Source: Dipodascopsis uninucleata var. uninucleata (lineage: Eukaryota > Ascomycota > Lipomycetes > Lipomycetales > Lipomycetaceae). Taken from it: DNA of 64,000 nucleotides. A model generated the notes under the pieces. The model had not been told where the DNA came from. It did not search any database and was given only the letters and a program-made list of their open reading frames with translations. Position numbers and translations under genes: made by a program. The stretch is from the NCBI GenBank assembly GCA_030568195.1, contig JAJLTO010000008.1, positions 669,706 to 733,705 on the forward strand, read 5' to 3'. This document shows, in pieces, positions 51,494 through 63,870 of the stretch; positions within the stretch are counted from its first letter, which is position 1, and each line of letters begins with the position of its first letter.

Positions 51494-54400
51494 ATGTCTA
51501 CCTTCCGATGACTTATCAGAATAACGTGATAATAAGCACGTGCCTTGTTATTAGTTTAGAATTTTAATATATATTATTCCGGTGTTAATGTGAATAATCG
51601 GTTGCAGTTGTAAAGTCTAGAACATAAATAGAATAACAGCAATAATAACAGTTGTAAAAGATTGAAGTTGGCGTTAAGAGAACTAATTATTTAGCATCTC
51701 CAACAAAGGAGCTTTATTCTCCGTGGGTAATATGACGGTGTGAGAAAAAGATTATAACGGAAGATGAAAATTAAGCCTCTCGTTTTCCAGCAATCAACAG
51801 AGAACATTACCGACCTTATAGACTTATACGTTATAAAATTAAAGAAATAGGCTCCTGTATGATATTCAAGATCTAAAACATCAATTGGATTTCTATCTAT
51901 AAGCATATTGTAGAGCTCAAATATGAATTCAATATAGGGATATTGGCGAAACTGACCTTGTTTTATTTATTATCCTAATCTGAGCCACATGGTAAGAATA
52001 CTCGAGTTCCGAGTTGACATTAATCGAGTTCATAAGCTTTTAATTATTAGTAACAGCAGACTCTTGGCGACCTTAAATTATAAAATGCACCATCGATTCT
52101 CTTTTGATATCCGTAAATTTACTTATAAGTTCGATAGAAGCGATGGTCACTGAGAGAGGATACGATAATTATTACTGTACGGGCGACGGCTCTACTGGCG
52201 GGTATGTCACAGAATGCCAAGAACGGCATACACTACTTAGTTTGTTACAGAATGTCCATATGGATAAGAGAAAGAGTTAAGAACTATCATTTAGGAAAAT
52301 AATTTCCAGAAAGCGTACTATCGACCTGAGACATCATCAAGTTATACGCATCAGAGTAAGACGCAGTGATCAGGTTGAATTGGACGTATGTCAATCTCAA
52401 TCTAGCTGGCAGCTACTTGATGAACCATGAGCTTGTTTAAGAGCTGTAAGTCATCAAGTATCAAAAGGCTTCAAAACCAACTAATCGTATATGACTTGTC
52501 AAAATAGCTGTAGCTTTGAAGCTTAATCCACTAATTCTTACAGATGCCACCATGCTTTCGAAGAGACATAATTTGGTAGTCCTATCATGGATGAGGATTT
52601 CCTTCTACTTATAATGGTGATTCACTATCAGTTGAAATTAAAGTCCAGACTCTGAATGCCTCAAAAGTTTAAAAACTCTTCACGTGTCGTCATTCTCTTA
52701 AAAAAGCAGTTGTCATGATATTTTAAAATAAATAGTGATGCAAGACTTCAAATATTTTAGCTTGAATATTGGCAAGTAAAATACTTTTCTCTTTGAGTCG
52801 CAGCAGTTGATTGTGCTCATTATGAGTTACTCATGAATCCAAACTATCAATAGAAATACGCATCAGTTTAAAGCTATACACGTAGATGTTGTATAGTTAC
52901 CGCAGTGAGTGCTTTATGAACACGGAATTGTAGTTTTTAGATTAGGTAGTCTTCAATGCTTTTAGACTAACAAAATATCGACTATTTCAAGTTATTCATT
53001 CACATTTAGCCAAACGCACAATTTACGAGAATTCTGTTCCAAAAAGAATAAGAATCTAAATAGTTTGCTTCTTACCATGTTTATAAAACTGTGTCTATCG
53101 CTGCAAAGTGTATCTGTTGTTCCGTTCTTATAAAGTTGTCTCACAGAGATGTCATTTTGGTAGTAGTATGTTCATCGTAGGAGGAATTGACAGAACATAC
53201 ATACCCTCGCCAGTACTACTCGTTGCAATAGTAGTATTTGCAGTATTTATTAGGAAATCTGACTTTATTGTTCTGAAAAGTCATGAATAGCGCTGATCTC
53301 GAGAGCGTTGCGGGCGATTACTTGAAGCATCAAGGTGAGTATTGATTCATATTGTCCTCAAAATATTCCAGCCCTGAATATCACTCATGGCGATTGGAGC
53401 TTCGTAAGGTATATTTACAATTCTACAACGATCACATCTTTCAGTAACGATGGCCCATGTTAAAAATAAAGCGGAGTCGACAGTAATACACTACGGCCAC
53501 TGGTAAATAGAGTTCTGTTATAACTATGAAAACAAACGTATTTCAGTAACTCGTACGTTGCGGAATGAATATAAAATTGGACATATTGTATTCTTATGAG
53601 GGTTCCTGCACAGATGAACAGAATGTTAAGAATACTCTCTCCTTAGTCTCAGATACTAGTTAACCAAATCGATTTTTTGGTGGAACTGATGCCGCATTTG
53701 GTAAGATATATTTTCTGTCAACATTGAGAGCTTTACACTCGCTAACAATATGATCACGCAGCTCTTATGACCGACTGATAAAGGGGATGTGCGTGGTTTG
53801 TTAACATACTTTCCATATCATTTATAGCATAAAAAGGGTTACAGGATCGATAGTAAAGCAGTATCAATAAAAGTAGTATCAATGTAAGCAATAGACTTCC
53901 TCGATTATATAGAGATGGGCTATTATTACAAGGAGATTCCTTTATTTTACTCGTTAACTATTCATATTCTAAAAGGACTTTACGTGTTTCGAAGTGAGCA
54001 TTTGACGCTGCTAGGTACTTTAGAAATCTGCGAATAATACGTCATATATATCCGGACTATTCTAAAAATAAAATTATGTTACATATGTATCTGGAAGTTT
54101 GGTGACGGTCGCAAGGAATTTGTTCTTACTTTCGGCACTGTAAGAAAGACGACCTGAAGGATGTTGAATGACTTTTCAAACTGTTGCTGGCTCTTGGGGA
54201 GGTATGAATCCATCTGTCTCGCTGCTACAATGATGTTTTCGACTCTAAATATACATAGCGGAATCTCATTATCAATCGATTCTTTCACCTCGAACGATCA
54301 GAATCATGTACGAAAGAATGTTGTCCATTGTTTAGTTGAGCGATGGCGGATACACTGATGAGTGTAGCAAAGTTTATAATCTAATCAGTGGCACCTCAAT

Positions 54401-57140
54401 GAAACGTCAAAGATAGATTCTATTGAAGATGATTTCTGGGAGGCGCTGCACTGCGGGTCTCTTCCGCCTCTATGAAATCTGAGGTGATCTTCACAACTGC
54501 TCTTTCCCGAGTGAAAAAAAGGAAATTCTAGTGAATTTTTCAACAGAAGTGACTCTCATGGAGAGATGTATGCTATTATTTTCCAAGCTATGGTACTTAT
54601 TGCTCATTAAGTGGTCCACTACTCTTCCTGATCGTGTAAATATGAAGTAAAGAATGTTGGTTGCACGTCGACTATTTTCTACTGAGGCAATTATGGCTGT
54701 CGGAAGTAGTCATGGTTTGAAATCTGTGATATTCCGTATCATCTCAAGAACCATCTCAAGAAGAGCTAGTTCCTTTCAATTAAGCAACTCTTGATATTAT
54801 ACAGCGAGTGCTTTGACGCGTGATTTTAAGATGACCAGAGAATCTTGTATGTAGAACCAATTAAAAAAGGAATCTGCAGCTACTCTAAGACAGGAAATGG
54901 ACACCTTTAATCATCTTGTATAGGCACAAGCTGGCGAAATCGGATCAGGGTCGACTGAGTTCTAGAGTTATAAGAGCCAGGCAGAGTGCGAATTATATGG
55001 GCTACACCTACGGCTATAACGGAGAAGATTGGTTATAGAAATGAAAAGAGTTTTAAATTACGAGCTTAACATAAATAAGAGTTAATTAATTCATAACGGC
55101 TTAGTGGAGAGTTTAAAAACTATAAGAATTTTTCAGCATAAGAATAGCAGACCGTAGCTAAAATACAAGCAAAGATTTTTGTATTGAATCTGCCAATCGC
55201 AACTATCCATGGCCCACCTAGAAATTGCCACTAGAGTTATGTAAGCTGATCGGTTGGCAAGGGCATTAATACAGTCCATAAATAATAGATAATAATATAG
55301 CATATAATCAGAAGTGATCAATTATTAAAACATACTAACAGATTCTTTATGACTAATAATACTATCCTAAGAAAACATACTATTAGTAGAATAAGAATGC
55401 AGCAGTATATTTAATATCTAAGATGTCCTCGGTAGAATATTAAGCTCGTTTATGACCGTTCTCACATATATTTTGCTCCGTTAGAGACACCGAACCATAG
55501 AGCTTATGACCAGCCTCGACACATGGCAGAGTAATATCTAAGCTTAAGATCCAAGAGACTCAGGGTCGCCAATAGAATGGAGAGCTTGATTCTACATAAA
55601 GATAAGTTTTTCCTTTTGTTTTATGGCGTGAGCGAATTGCGCCGTAAAGCTATCTCCCGTTAATTACCGCCTTTATATGATATTTGTATAGTAGATTATC
55701 TGCTGAAACCATGTTTCTACTTAAGAACATGCTAGTGACTCACATCTTGATTAGATCCGTTAGATACTAGTTCTGCTTTGATAAAATCTCTGATAGTTGT
55801 GAGACGATTGTAGGCTCTGCTAATCTGAGGTCTAGAAAACGGTGTACCCTACAACATTTTATAGACCGCTCAGCATTAATTACTTTTAGCTTATGTAGCT
55901 AGTTGTCTCGAAATTGATATTACCGATATGACCCGCCGAGTTTGTTGAGCTGAAAGGTTTAAATCCAGTTTAGTGAGCACATAATGTCCTGGAGAGATGT
56001 CAAAAGTATAGATTATCAGCCATGCAGATGATAAAATCAGATAACTTTAGACGATGCGAGATTGCTGCATGGCATTTTTAGTAAAACTTAGATCTTTGAG
56101 ACAACGCAATTAAGCAACAGCCATAAGCAGGAACACAGCCTAGCAGGTCTAACTAAATTACTTTCTTATGCACTATAAATTAAAATTTAGATTGAACAAT
56201 AAATATCTCAACCATTTGGTTAACCTTTTTTGATATTAGTACATAGGGATAGGCACGCCCTATTTTCTTATTAGCACCCTTCTTAATCTATACTCTTTGC
56301 AGCAACAGTTGCCAAGCAATCTTAGCATGCTTGGTATGAAGCAATTAATGTAGAAGGCGGAGCCAAGGCAATATGAAGGTAGAATGGCTTTCGGATACTA
56401 GAATATAGGGTCCCGTAGCATAAGAGATAGATCAGTTTAAAATCAGGGATTGTCAGTCTAAAAATCCTTCGTCGCTGAAAGAGCATCATGATAGTAGTAT
56501 GACTTTCTGTTGATATCGTTACTGCACTGGAGCACTATTTCGGAATTAAATGCCAATAGCGTACGTACTGTCGCCTGGCCGGATAGAACGGCAGAGTTCT
56601 CTGGATTCCAAAGTTGGCCTCGATTTTTTGGATTCTTTTGCTAAGTATGAAATTTTGTATACTTAAAATTTTGTTCTAACCTTATCGTATGTAGTGGTTG
56701 TTCAAAAAATAGGTTTCTTTTTGCGACACCATTTGGTGTTTACAAAGGATGGAAATGTGAATATCGAGACAATAGCACAATTTTTAGATCTGATATATAA
56801 ACAATGGTCTAGATTCTTGAAGATTACCAGTAGATATTAGTTCTACTATAACTTTTAAAGCCTTGCTCGCGGCATGCAGACTAAGTCAATATTTCGTGAA
56901 AAAGTCAAACCAATCCAGTCAAGAATAATCTCACGAGATCAGTTCTTGAGAAAGTACAGCCATAAATTCATAGATATAAATAAACCATGTATTTTCTTTA
57001 ATCTGCCATTAAATTGAATCTGCTATATAAGGTCTTTCCAAATAATTAGACTATAGAAATTGTATTATCTTGAACTAGAAAGCGCTGGAGACAGGCATTT
57101 ATACATTTCTAGTAGAGTACATGTACAGTAGCGTATAGTA
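51494..57140. other. 5.6-kb gene desert
   Basis: The longest gene-free stretch. It is AT-rich, with open frames up to about 70 codons only. One on the reverse strand (54079-54288) looks protein-like (IIVAARQMDSYLPKSQ...) but matches nothing I know. No transposon ends, LTRs or tRNAs are evident. A TATA element CTATATAAGG at 57022-57031 near the right end suits the ferric reductase promoter. The stretch is probably decayed subtelomeric DNA. Confidence 0.45.
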
Positions 57141-59374
57141 ATGACTCCATTTATTACTCTATTATGTGTCATATTGACATTGACAGGGCGTCGTAGGTAT
57201 ACCGAAAGATGGATGTCAAGATAATTGCTTCGATGCTGCATATGATATTTCTACTGAAATTTGTCCGGATGGATCCTTTGACGAGGAGGCTGACTACTAC
57301 TCTGGATATAGGCTCTTTGCTCAATGTGCCTGTCCAGATCCTATCTATTCGGAGACTTTTGCAATGTGCGTTCAATATTGCGATCCATCAGTACAAGGGC
57401 AGAGTTGGGATTATTGGACTAGATTATGTTCCATCCAGGGCGGAGCAAGTCTTGATAAAAGTTACTCCGAATATCTAGCAGAAGGAATGGTTTCCTATAT
57501 CTGTGAACAAAACTATACTGACGGAGCAAACACTTCTGTTCCTGTTCTTCAGAATAAGACCGACCTTCTCTTAGATATACATGCAGAGAATGCATCAGAC
57601 AGAAACTTCTACTTATCACAATATTTTGGCAATATCTATTTGGTTTATTGGGGTATCTTTTTGATAATTTCTTTTATTAGAAATATACACGTCAGATTCA
57701 TCAAAAAGAGAGGAGGCAGTAATCGTGTAAATAAACTGTGGGGTTTGATCAAGCGCTATTTCATTGTTTCTTCATTATTCAATGGCCGGCATTTGACAAA
57801 GATTAAACTTGGTAGTATAGCTATAGGTGTCATGCCTCTCAGATGGCAAACCATTATGGCTTGGGGATTCTGTTCTCTCAGTGTTATATTCTTGTTTTCT
57901 GGAAATGACTACTTCGTTGGTGACCCTTATTTTAAGAATGTCAATAGACAGCACGTTGGATACGCTGATTCACGAGGTGGCTATTTCGCAAATATAATAT
58001 TACCCCAGATATACTTTTTCGGATCAAGAAATAACATTTTGATGGTATTATGCAACTGGTCCTTCGATACATTCAATATTCTTCATAGATGGACTGGCCG
58101 ATGGTTTATCATATATGTTGCAATCCATGGATGGCTGCTTTCAATGGTAACGTTGAGAAATGCTGGTCATGCAGATTATATTTCGTACTATTGGCACACA
58201 CCTGAAATTGATTATGGCATTGGGGTTAGTATAAATATTTTTAAAACCATAGAATTCTTATCTGATTTTAATAAAATTTTCCCACTAGGCCGCATTTGTC
58301 ACTGGATTTATGATTTTGAGTGGTATATACTCATTCAGGCACTATTTCTACGAAATATTTTTATGGTTCCATATTGCGGGATCAATAACAATATTACCTC
58401 TGATTTACTATCATATTCAGTGGGGTGGAGGAGATGTTCACTATATCTGGGCTACCATCGCACTTTGGGGCTTTGATCGTGTTGTTAGAGTGTGCAGAAT
58501 TCTTTATTTCGGTGTAAGCATGAAAGCGGATGCCAAAGTTGTGGGGGATGCAACTTATCTAGAAGTTAATCTCTCGCGGAAATACAAGCCACAGCCAGGT
58601 CAGTATGCATTTTTGTATGTGATGCGCCATAACTTTTGGGAATCACATCCATTTAGTGTGATGGCGGAGCGAGATGGCAAATATATATTTGTTGCCAAGA
58701 GACATCACGGTATGACTGGTAAGCTTCATTCGAGAATTTCAAATGCATCGGAGAAGTCGGATAAGGTCAGTGTATGGATTGAAGGATGGTATGGTCAGCC
58801 ATATCCTTTAGATAAATATGACACTATATTACTCGTTGCTGGAGGAATAGGAATAACAGCAATGTGGTTCGCATGCTCAACTCTAAAGGCGAAAAATATC
58901 AGTGGTCAGCGAATAATTCTTTACTGGGTTGTTCGATCTGGTGAGTCACTTAAATGGGCCGAAGAAGAACTTAAAGAGCTCTCTAGAATGGGGGGAAGTG
59001 CTATCGATATAAATATCTACGTGACATCGCAAAACTACACTGTCAAGGATATAAGTGCAGATCCAGATTTAAATAGCGATCAAGATGCTGAGAACAGCTT
59101 GAATTTCGATATAGAGGAGGGAAAGAGCAAAGATGTTTTAGATACTATTGGCCAAGTGAATGAATCAAAGGAAAAAGACAAAATTTCAATCTATTATGGT
59201 GAAAAACCTCACATCCAGCATGTTATTCATGATACAGCTTCAAATGCTCCTAGTTCAGTTGCTGTATTTGCTTGTGGCCCTGGATCTCTTGCAGATGCTT
59301 GTCGTCATGCTGTTACGGAGGTCAGTGATACGTACAACATAGATTACTATGAAGATTCTTTTTCATGGGCATAA
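57141..59374 (+). CDS. Ferric/cupric reductase (FRE type), one intron, probable frameshift after the signal peptide
   Basis: ATG 57141 starts a good signal peptide (MTPFITLLCVILTLTG), but the rest of the protein, from VVGIPKDGCQDNCF on (57190 onward), is in the next frame. A single-base change at the GGG of 57186-57188 explains it; an acceptor ACAG at 57183-57186 with an unseen upstream exon is the alternative. An intron at 58225-58288 (GTTAGT...ACTAG) joins PEIDYGIG to AAFVTGFMILSGIYS. Then come the cysteine-rich luminal domain, ferric-reductase helices with two bis-histidine haem sites (NILHRWTGRW...AIHGW; WFHI...YYH), the FAD site HPFSV, NADPH site AGGIGIT and CGPGSLADACR. It reduces Fe3+ or Cu2+ at the plasma membrane. 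Everything past residue 17 is intact, so loss, if real, is recent. Confidence 0.85.
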
Positions 59375-59977
59375 ACACAGGCTGCTACCATTTTCGTTTG
59401 ATATAATATGTCTAGGTTATTAGCGATTTATGATGCTGTGATTCTTATTATCATATATAGACCATGTATCTTGCTAGGTTCTATTTAGCTATTTTTAATT
59501 CAGCAAGTTTGATAATGCTAAGAAATGTTTTATATAAGTAGAACTTAAGTTGATTTAAGAAGAGGCATCTAATCTTGTATCCAGCGAACTTGAGCGTATA
59601 AGGGCCAGAATAGGATGGATATCAGAAAATGTTTCAGTAAGCATGAGAGTCCTATATTGTAGCTTCTTGATCCCATAATATTCTTAACTATGTAGGAGCT
59701 TACCTAAAAAAATTCAATAAAAAGAAAGCATTCGAAGAAAAAAGTATGTTATAAAGGTCTAATTGATATCCAATTATATTTTTCGTTCTCTAAGAGGCAG
59801 AGACCCGTATTATAGTAATTGAGACGAATAAGAATTGAATGTATGGCTAGGATTGTAAAGGAGCAGGAGCAGCAATTAGCCTTCGAAAGTTTCCTGCAAA
59901 GAGGAGAGAAGTATATGTTAAACCAAATAGAGATTTGTTTTTGAGTTGGAGGGTCGTAGCTGTGGTATGATCAGTCT

Positions 59978-60007
59978 TAGGGCTACATAGGGCTATATAG
60001 GATAATT
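59978..60007 (+). repeat. Degenerate interstitial telomere-like repeat
   Basis: TAGGGCTACA, TAGGGCTATA and TAGGATAATT run head to tail. They have the same 10-bp period and orientation as the terminal repeat TAGGGTTACA, with one, two and four or more mismatches. They look like a remnant of an old chromosome end or a fill-in during break repair. Confidence 0.6.
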
Positions 60008-60748
60008 TAAGTTCACAGTATAGAAGATGATTCAGAAAGCGGGTAGAGTAAGCTAAAAATTTGTGTATTTATTAAATTAGCTAGAGTATTCTTTCACTCG
60101 ATGGGAAGCAAGACGCGCGCAATAATTGGCTTTCGTTTGTTCTCATCAGGCGTTGAGGAAAGATAAAGAAGAGCAAATGAAGGTGTTTTGAATATATCAT
60201 TTAGAAACTTAAGGGTGATGTAGAGATAGCATGAATTGCAGTTTTTATTCTACTAGAGCTTGTATTTTTAGATGTAAAAATGTTATCTCATGTAAAATGC
60301 TGAAGTGCATCATGGTGAACAGATGCATATAAATTCCGTGATTACTTTAGGAAACAATAACACCATTACTCAGAGTTCCCATGCTCATCGCGAGCCATTA
60401 CGTCTAGTAGACTTAATAGCATTGATGGCTAACTGGCAATTTTACTGCATCTTCATCTTTCAAACCTCACATCCGAAGCGAGTTTATTTTCAGCCACTTT
60501 CTAATATGAGTGCTTTAAGAGAGGGTACTAGTTGGAGATCCGGGAGATGCTAGATATCGTAAAGTTCTTGTAGCTTCGCTATTATATTACTTTGAATAAT
60601 CATGACCTGCATTATTTCAGTGTCTGCACTTTTTGTTTTAGACTTGAGTATAGCAGATAGCTACCAGTAGAGAAGAAATTACCGGAATTTTCTCTTGTGA
60701 TATATATCTGTTTTAAATATCAAATAATTGAATAAGCATTTTGCAGTG

Positions 60749-60750
<2 letters not shown>

Positions 60751-60782
<32 letters not shown>
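60751..60782. repeat. (AT)16 dinucleotide microsatellite
   Basis: Sixteen perfect AT units, the longest of several in the window (others at 5183-5204, 5293-5309 and 46788-46807). Confidence 0.95.
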
Positions 60783-60784
<2 letters not shown>

Positions 60785-60929
60785 GGTTGGGAATTTGACG
60801 TTAGGTGATTGCCGGGAATAGCATCCTTGTGAATATTTCGATTATATAGCACAGTCTTATTCAATATTATACAGATAGAAATGATGATAATATCGGTTGC
60901 TAAACCATCAAATAAGAAATTCTGTAAAC

Positions 60930-61350
60930 TATTCCTCTATTCATTTTTTTGAAATAGGGCCAAGTCCGGGTAATGTAGTCAGCGCATCCAAGTCCATAAT
61001 TTGCTAACCTGCGAGATGCATCATGATTACCTATCGTAGCATGCAATAATATGGTATCCACGCTACCAAAATCTGCCGATATATAGCTATCTCTTTTATT
61101 ATACGGAGCGCTGGGCGTTAAGTCGAAAACTTGTATACTTATCAGGTACAAAGCATGGTTGAGATATGCCAAATTTAGTCGGCTCATAGAGAAATGCAAG
61201 AGATGCAACAATCATAGTAGCAGATATATCTCTTACGGCTGGCTTAGGAGTATCAAATGCAAAAAAAAAAAAAGGTACTCCATCTGCATGAAGATTTCGA
61301 AAGAATATTCTGCACTTTGTGAAGTCTGGAATTTGAAATTTGAAATTTTT
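60930..61350 (-). pseudogene. Relic of GH88-type unsaturated glucuronyl hydrolase
   Basis: Reverse-strand reading gives ADGVP...FDTPKPAVRDISATMIVAS (family: DGxPYWDFDxP...RDTSAAxIxAS), then in the next frame FGSVDTILLHATIGNHDASRRLANYGLGCADY (family: T-ILxHATxxNHxxxxRxxxHGLVYADYY). These are consecutive C-terminal blocks of fungal GH88 proteins, which remove unsaturated uronic acids left by lyases. A 12-T run replaces the Tyr-Trp of the first block, a frameshift separates the two, and the N-terminal 250 or so residues are missing. It is therefore a dead fragment. Its past function fits the KduD-like SDR at 9942. Confidence 0.55.
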
Positions 61351-62134
61351 TTTTTTCGCCAATTGAACACAGGTTTAAAGTCAGTAAATAGCCCAGGTCT
61401 GTCCTCTACTCTAGGTTCTAGTATCGTCGCATCCTTGGTTCGTAAACTTCTCTTTCACAGAACTTGTTATTGGATCATAATTTATGACGCGAAAAGAGAC
61501 TGTTATTGGGTGTCATATATAATGTTTCCGCGCGAGAGACCACATAGACATGTATCACACTAGTTTTCGAGACTATATAAAATAGTGAATCATGGTCCAT
61601 AATCAAGGAGTAATTCGGCATTAATATTATTGAATAAAATCAACTTTTACGTTAGTTACTCATCATATTGTCAATGATAATAACAACGACGCCCGTTTCC
61701 TCGGAGGGAAAGCTGTGGCGCTTTGTAAAAGCAAGCATCCCAATTTCTTATTGTACGAACGAACTATCTAGCTGAATCTTAACGCCAGAGTATTCGCTGC
61801 CACAACAAGCGACTTGAAACACGCTTATTTTTTGTCGATCCATACGAACCGGAGTCCAATAATAAAGTCCAGAGCGCGAATGTCAGCACGATTGGTTTGT
61901 AAATAAAGAAAACCCGGATCACCATTGATCGGCCAATCGAAGCAGCTCTCTGCTTAGAGTGGGTATGACAATTCATTTTGCATCTTCGATTAATTGTCTA
62001 ATTGATCATGAATATGTATTGTAGAGCAAGTTTCTCGGTTCATTAGGCGTTGGCTATGAGGATACTTCCGATTCCGGTATTAACCGATCTGAAGTAGCCT
62101 TAGCGGTATCAAAGTCTAAATATAAGCAATGCTT

Positions 62135-62294
62135 ATTGCTGACAGAAGCGATAGACTTCCAGATTTTGAATGCTGTTTGTAGATTTAGGAAAATAAGCAA
62201 TAAATAAGCAATAAATAAGCATTGCTGACAGAAGCGATAGAAAGCGGTTAATTTACTTCCAAATTTTGAATCTTATTTGTAGATCTAGGAAAAA
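62135..62294. repeat. Direct duplication with (AATAAGCA)n spacer
   Basis: A 55-60 bp segment starting ATTGCTGACAGAAGCGATAG and ending TGTAGAT(T/C)TAGGAAAA occurs twice (62135-62192 and 62221-62294; the second has about 12 extra bases). They are separated by three AATAAGCA-like units. This points to replication slippage near the chromosome end. Confidence 0.8.
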
Positions 62295-62623
62295 CAACCA
62301 TAGAAAATCTTGAACTTAGCTCTATGATGTCAGACAACAGTAGGAAAGATAAATTAGAACGAAAATCAGAATAACAGATAGACTCTAGAAGGAAGTTTAC
62401 TATACGGAGATAAGAAAATTCTGGTGGGATGTTTGCAAAGAATATAGCATTGAAAGATAATTGTAATTATGAGCGGAGATAGAATTCGCAAATGCATTGG
62501 GCAAGTGTTTTTGAGAAATATATATAAACCATGGAATGTAGCTATCCTGTATAGAGAATGATCAGTACAATCAATACAATTGAAGTGAAGCAAGAGATTT
62601 AATTTCAAGAACTATATAGCGTA

Positions 62624-63631
62624 ATGACTTCGAAGAGCGAGTTCAATTCACAGACCACCGGATTGGAGGTATGCAAAACGTTCCCGGGATCGATCAAAGA
62701 TCGGGTGTTCCTCATCACTGGATGCAGTCCTAATGGTTTGGGATTAATGACCGCGAAGTCGATTGCATCTCAAAAGCCAAAATTGATAATCATTGCCGCT
62801 AGATCAGGAGCAAAGCTCGAGAAATCAAAGGCAGAACTTGAGAAGGCTTATCCAGGGATCTCAGTTAGAATTCTTATAATGGATTTATCTTCACCGACGT
62901 CAGTGAGGAAAGCTTCAGATGAAGTGGTTGCTTATCCCGAGGATATTGATGTATTGATCAACAATGCTGGTGTTATGATGTGTCCGAAACGAACGTTGAG
63001 TGAGTTTGGTGTTGAGATGCAACTTGGAACAAATCATATTGGGCACTTCTTATTTACAAATCTGATTCTGGATAAGCTGCTTGCGTCTGCAAAGACAAAC
63101 GGAAAGTCAGGGATGACAAGAATAATTAATTTATCGTCTTCGGCGCATATGTCTAGTCCATTTAGATTTTCAGACTATAACTTTGAGAAGGAGGCAGCTA
63201 ATAGTAATTTTGGTTTCAAATCAAAGGATGGCGATGAGTCAGAGGGTGTATATGATGCAATTGCCGCGTATGGACAGTCCAAAACGGCCAATATCCTTTT
63301 CACTTTATATTTGCAGAAACATTTAGCGGACAAGGGCATTGTAAGCTATGCGGTTCACCCTGGTGTTATTAGTACAGAGCTGGGTCGGTACTGTGATGAC
63401 CAATGGTTGAGCAAGATGATCGAAAAGACGAATCTTAAATATAAGACACAAGAGGAAGGTGTAAGCACTACTCTGGTTGCAGGTCTCGATCCCGCGCTTT
63501 GCAAGATTGAAGGGCTCTATTTGAGCGACTGTCAGTTTAGTACAGCAGCGGAATGGGCAAGCAATGATGAGTTTGCTAATGAGCTCTGGAATATTTCAGA
63601 GGAGATAGTTGGTCAGAAGTTCTCGATGTAA
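62624..63631 (+). CDS. Short-chain dehydrogenase (retinol dehydrogenase / WW-oxidoreductase-like)
   Basis: 335 residues. The cofactor motif TGCSPNGLG (about 33-41), NNAGVM (about 112-117), an LSSSAHMSS serine block, the YGQSK catalytic pair (Y, K spaced by 4, about 214-218) and VHPGVISTELG are typical of the large RDH/TIC32-like SDR group. The spacing NHIGHFLFTNL is also characteristic. The substrate may be an aldehyde, ketone or steroid-like molecule; the sequence does not say. A TATA element sits about 100 bp before ATG 62624. It is the last gene before the telomere, 240 bp from the repeats, so it may be subject to telomere position silencing. Confidence 0.9.
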   Translation: MTSKSEFNSQTTGLEVCKTFPGSIKDRVFLITGCSPNGLGLMTAKSIASQKPKLIIIAARSGAKLEKSKAELEKAYPGISVRILIMDLSSPTSVRKASDEVVAYPEDIDVLINNAGVMMCPKRTLSEFGVEMQLGTNHIGHFLFTNLILDKLLASAKTNGKSGMTRIINLSSSAHMSSPFRFSDYNFEKEAANSNFGFKSKDGDESEGVYDAIAAYGQSKTANILFTLYLQKHLADKGIVSYAVHPGVISTELGRYCDDQWLSKMIEKTNLKYKTQEEGVSTTLVAGLDPALCKIEGLYLSDCQFSTAAEWASNDEFANELWNISEEIVGQKFSM

Positions 63632-63870
63632 TTTTTTCTATTTTATTTGTTTAGGTGAATATTAGATTTAGTATTTATGAGTGGAATAATTTGAAATTGC
63701 TTGAGATTTGTTTTCTTAAAAGGGTTCATTATATCTAGGTTTGGTAAAAGGTAAAAACAAGCCGTTAAAAGCCACACTTGATATTTAAGATTAGGCCAGA
63801 AGTTTCTCAAGGAATAAATAATGATTCGGTGCGATAGACATGGGATGTAGTAAAAGTTAAGATTTCAAGT

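Larger units (their letters stand above)
59375..62623. other. 3.2-kb subtelomeric stretch with relics and repeats
   Basis: No intact gene. It contains degenerate telomere-like decamers (59978-60007), an (AT)16 tract (60751-60782), a GH88 relic (about 60930-61350) and a duplicated segment (62135-62294), each listed separately. TATATATAAA at 62519-62528 is a TATA element for the SDR gene. Confidence 0.5.

Noticed and set aside
54079-54288. Reverse frame with an amphipathic stretch (VAARQMDSYLPKSQ...)
   Set aside because: No recognisable family, no supporting exons; kept only as a hint of decayed coding DNA.
57209-57478. Alternative 89-codon frame over the start of the ferric reductase
   Set aside because: It runs out of frame with the cysteine-rich luminal domain, which is clearly coding in the neighbouring frame.
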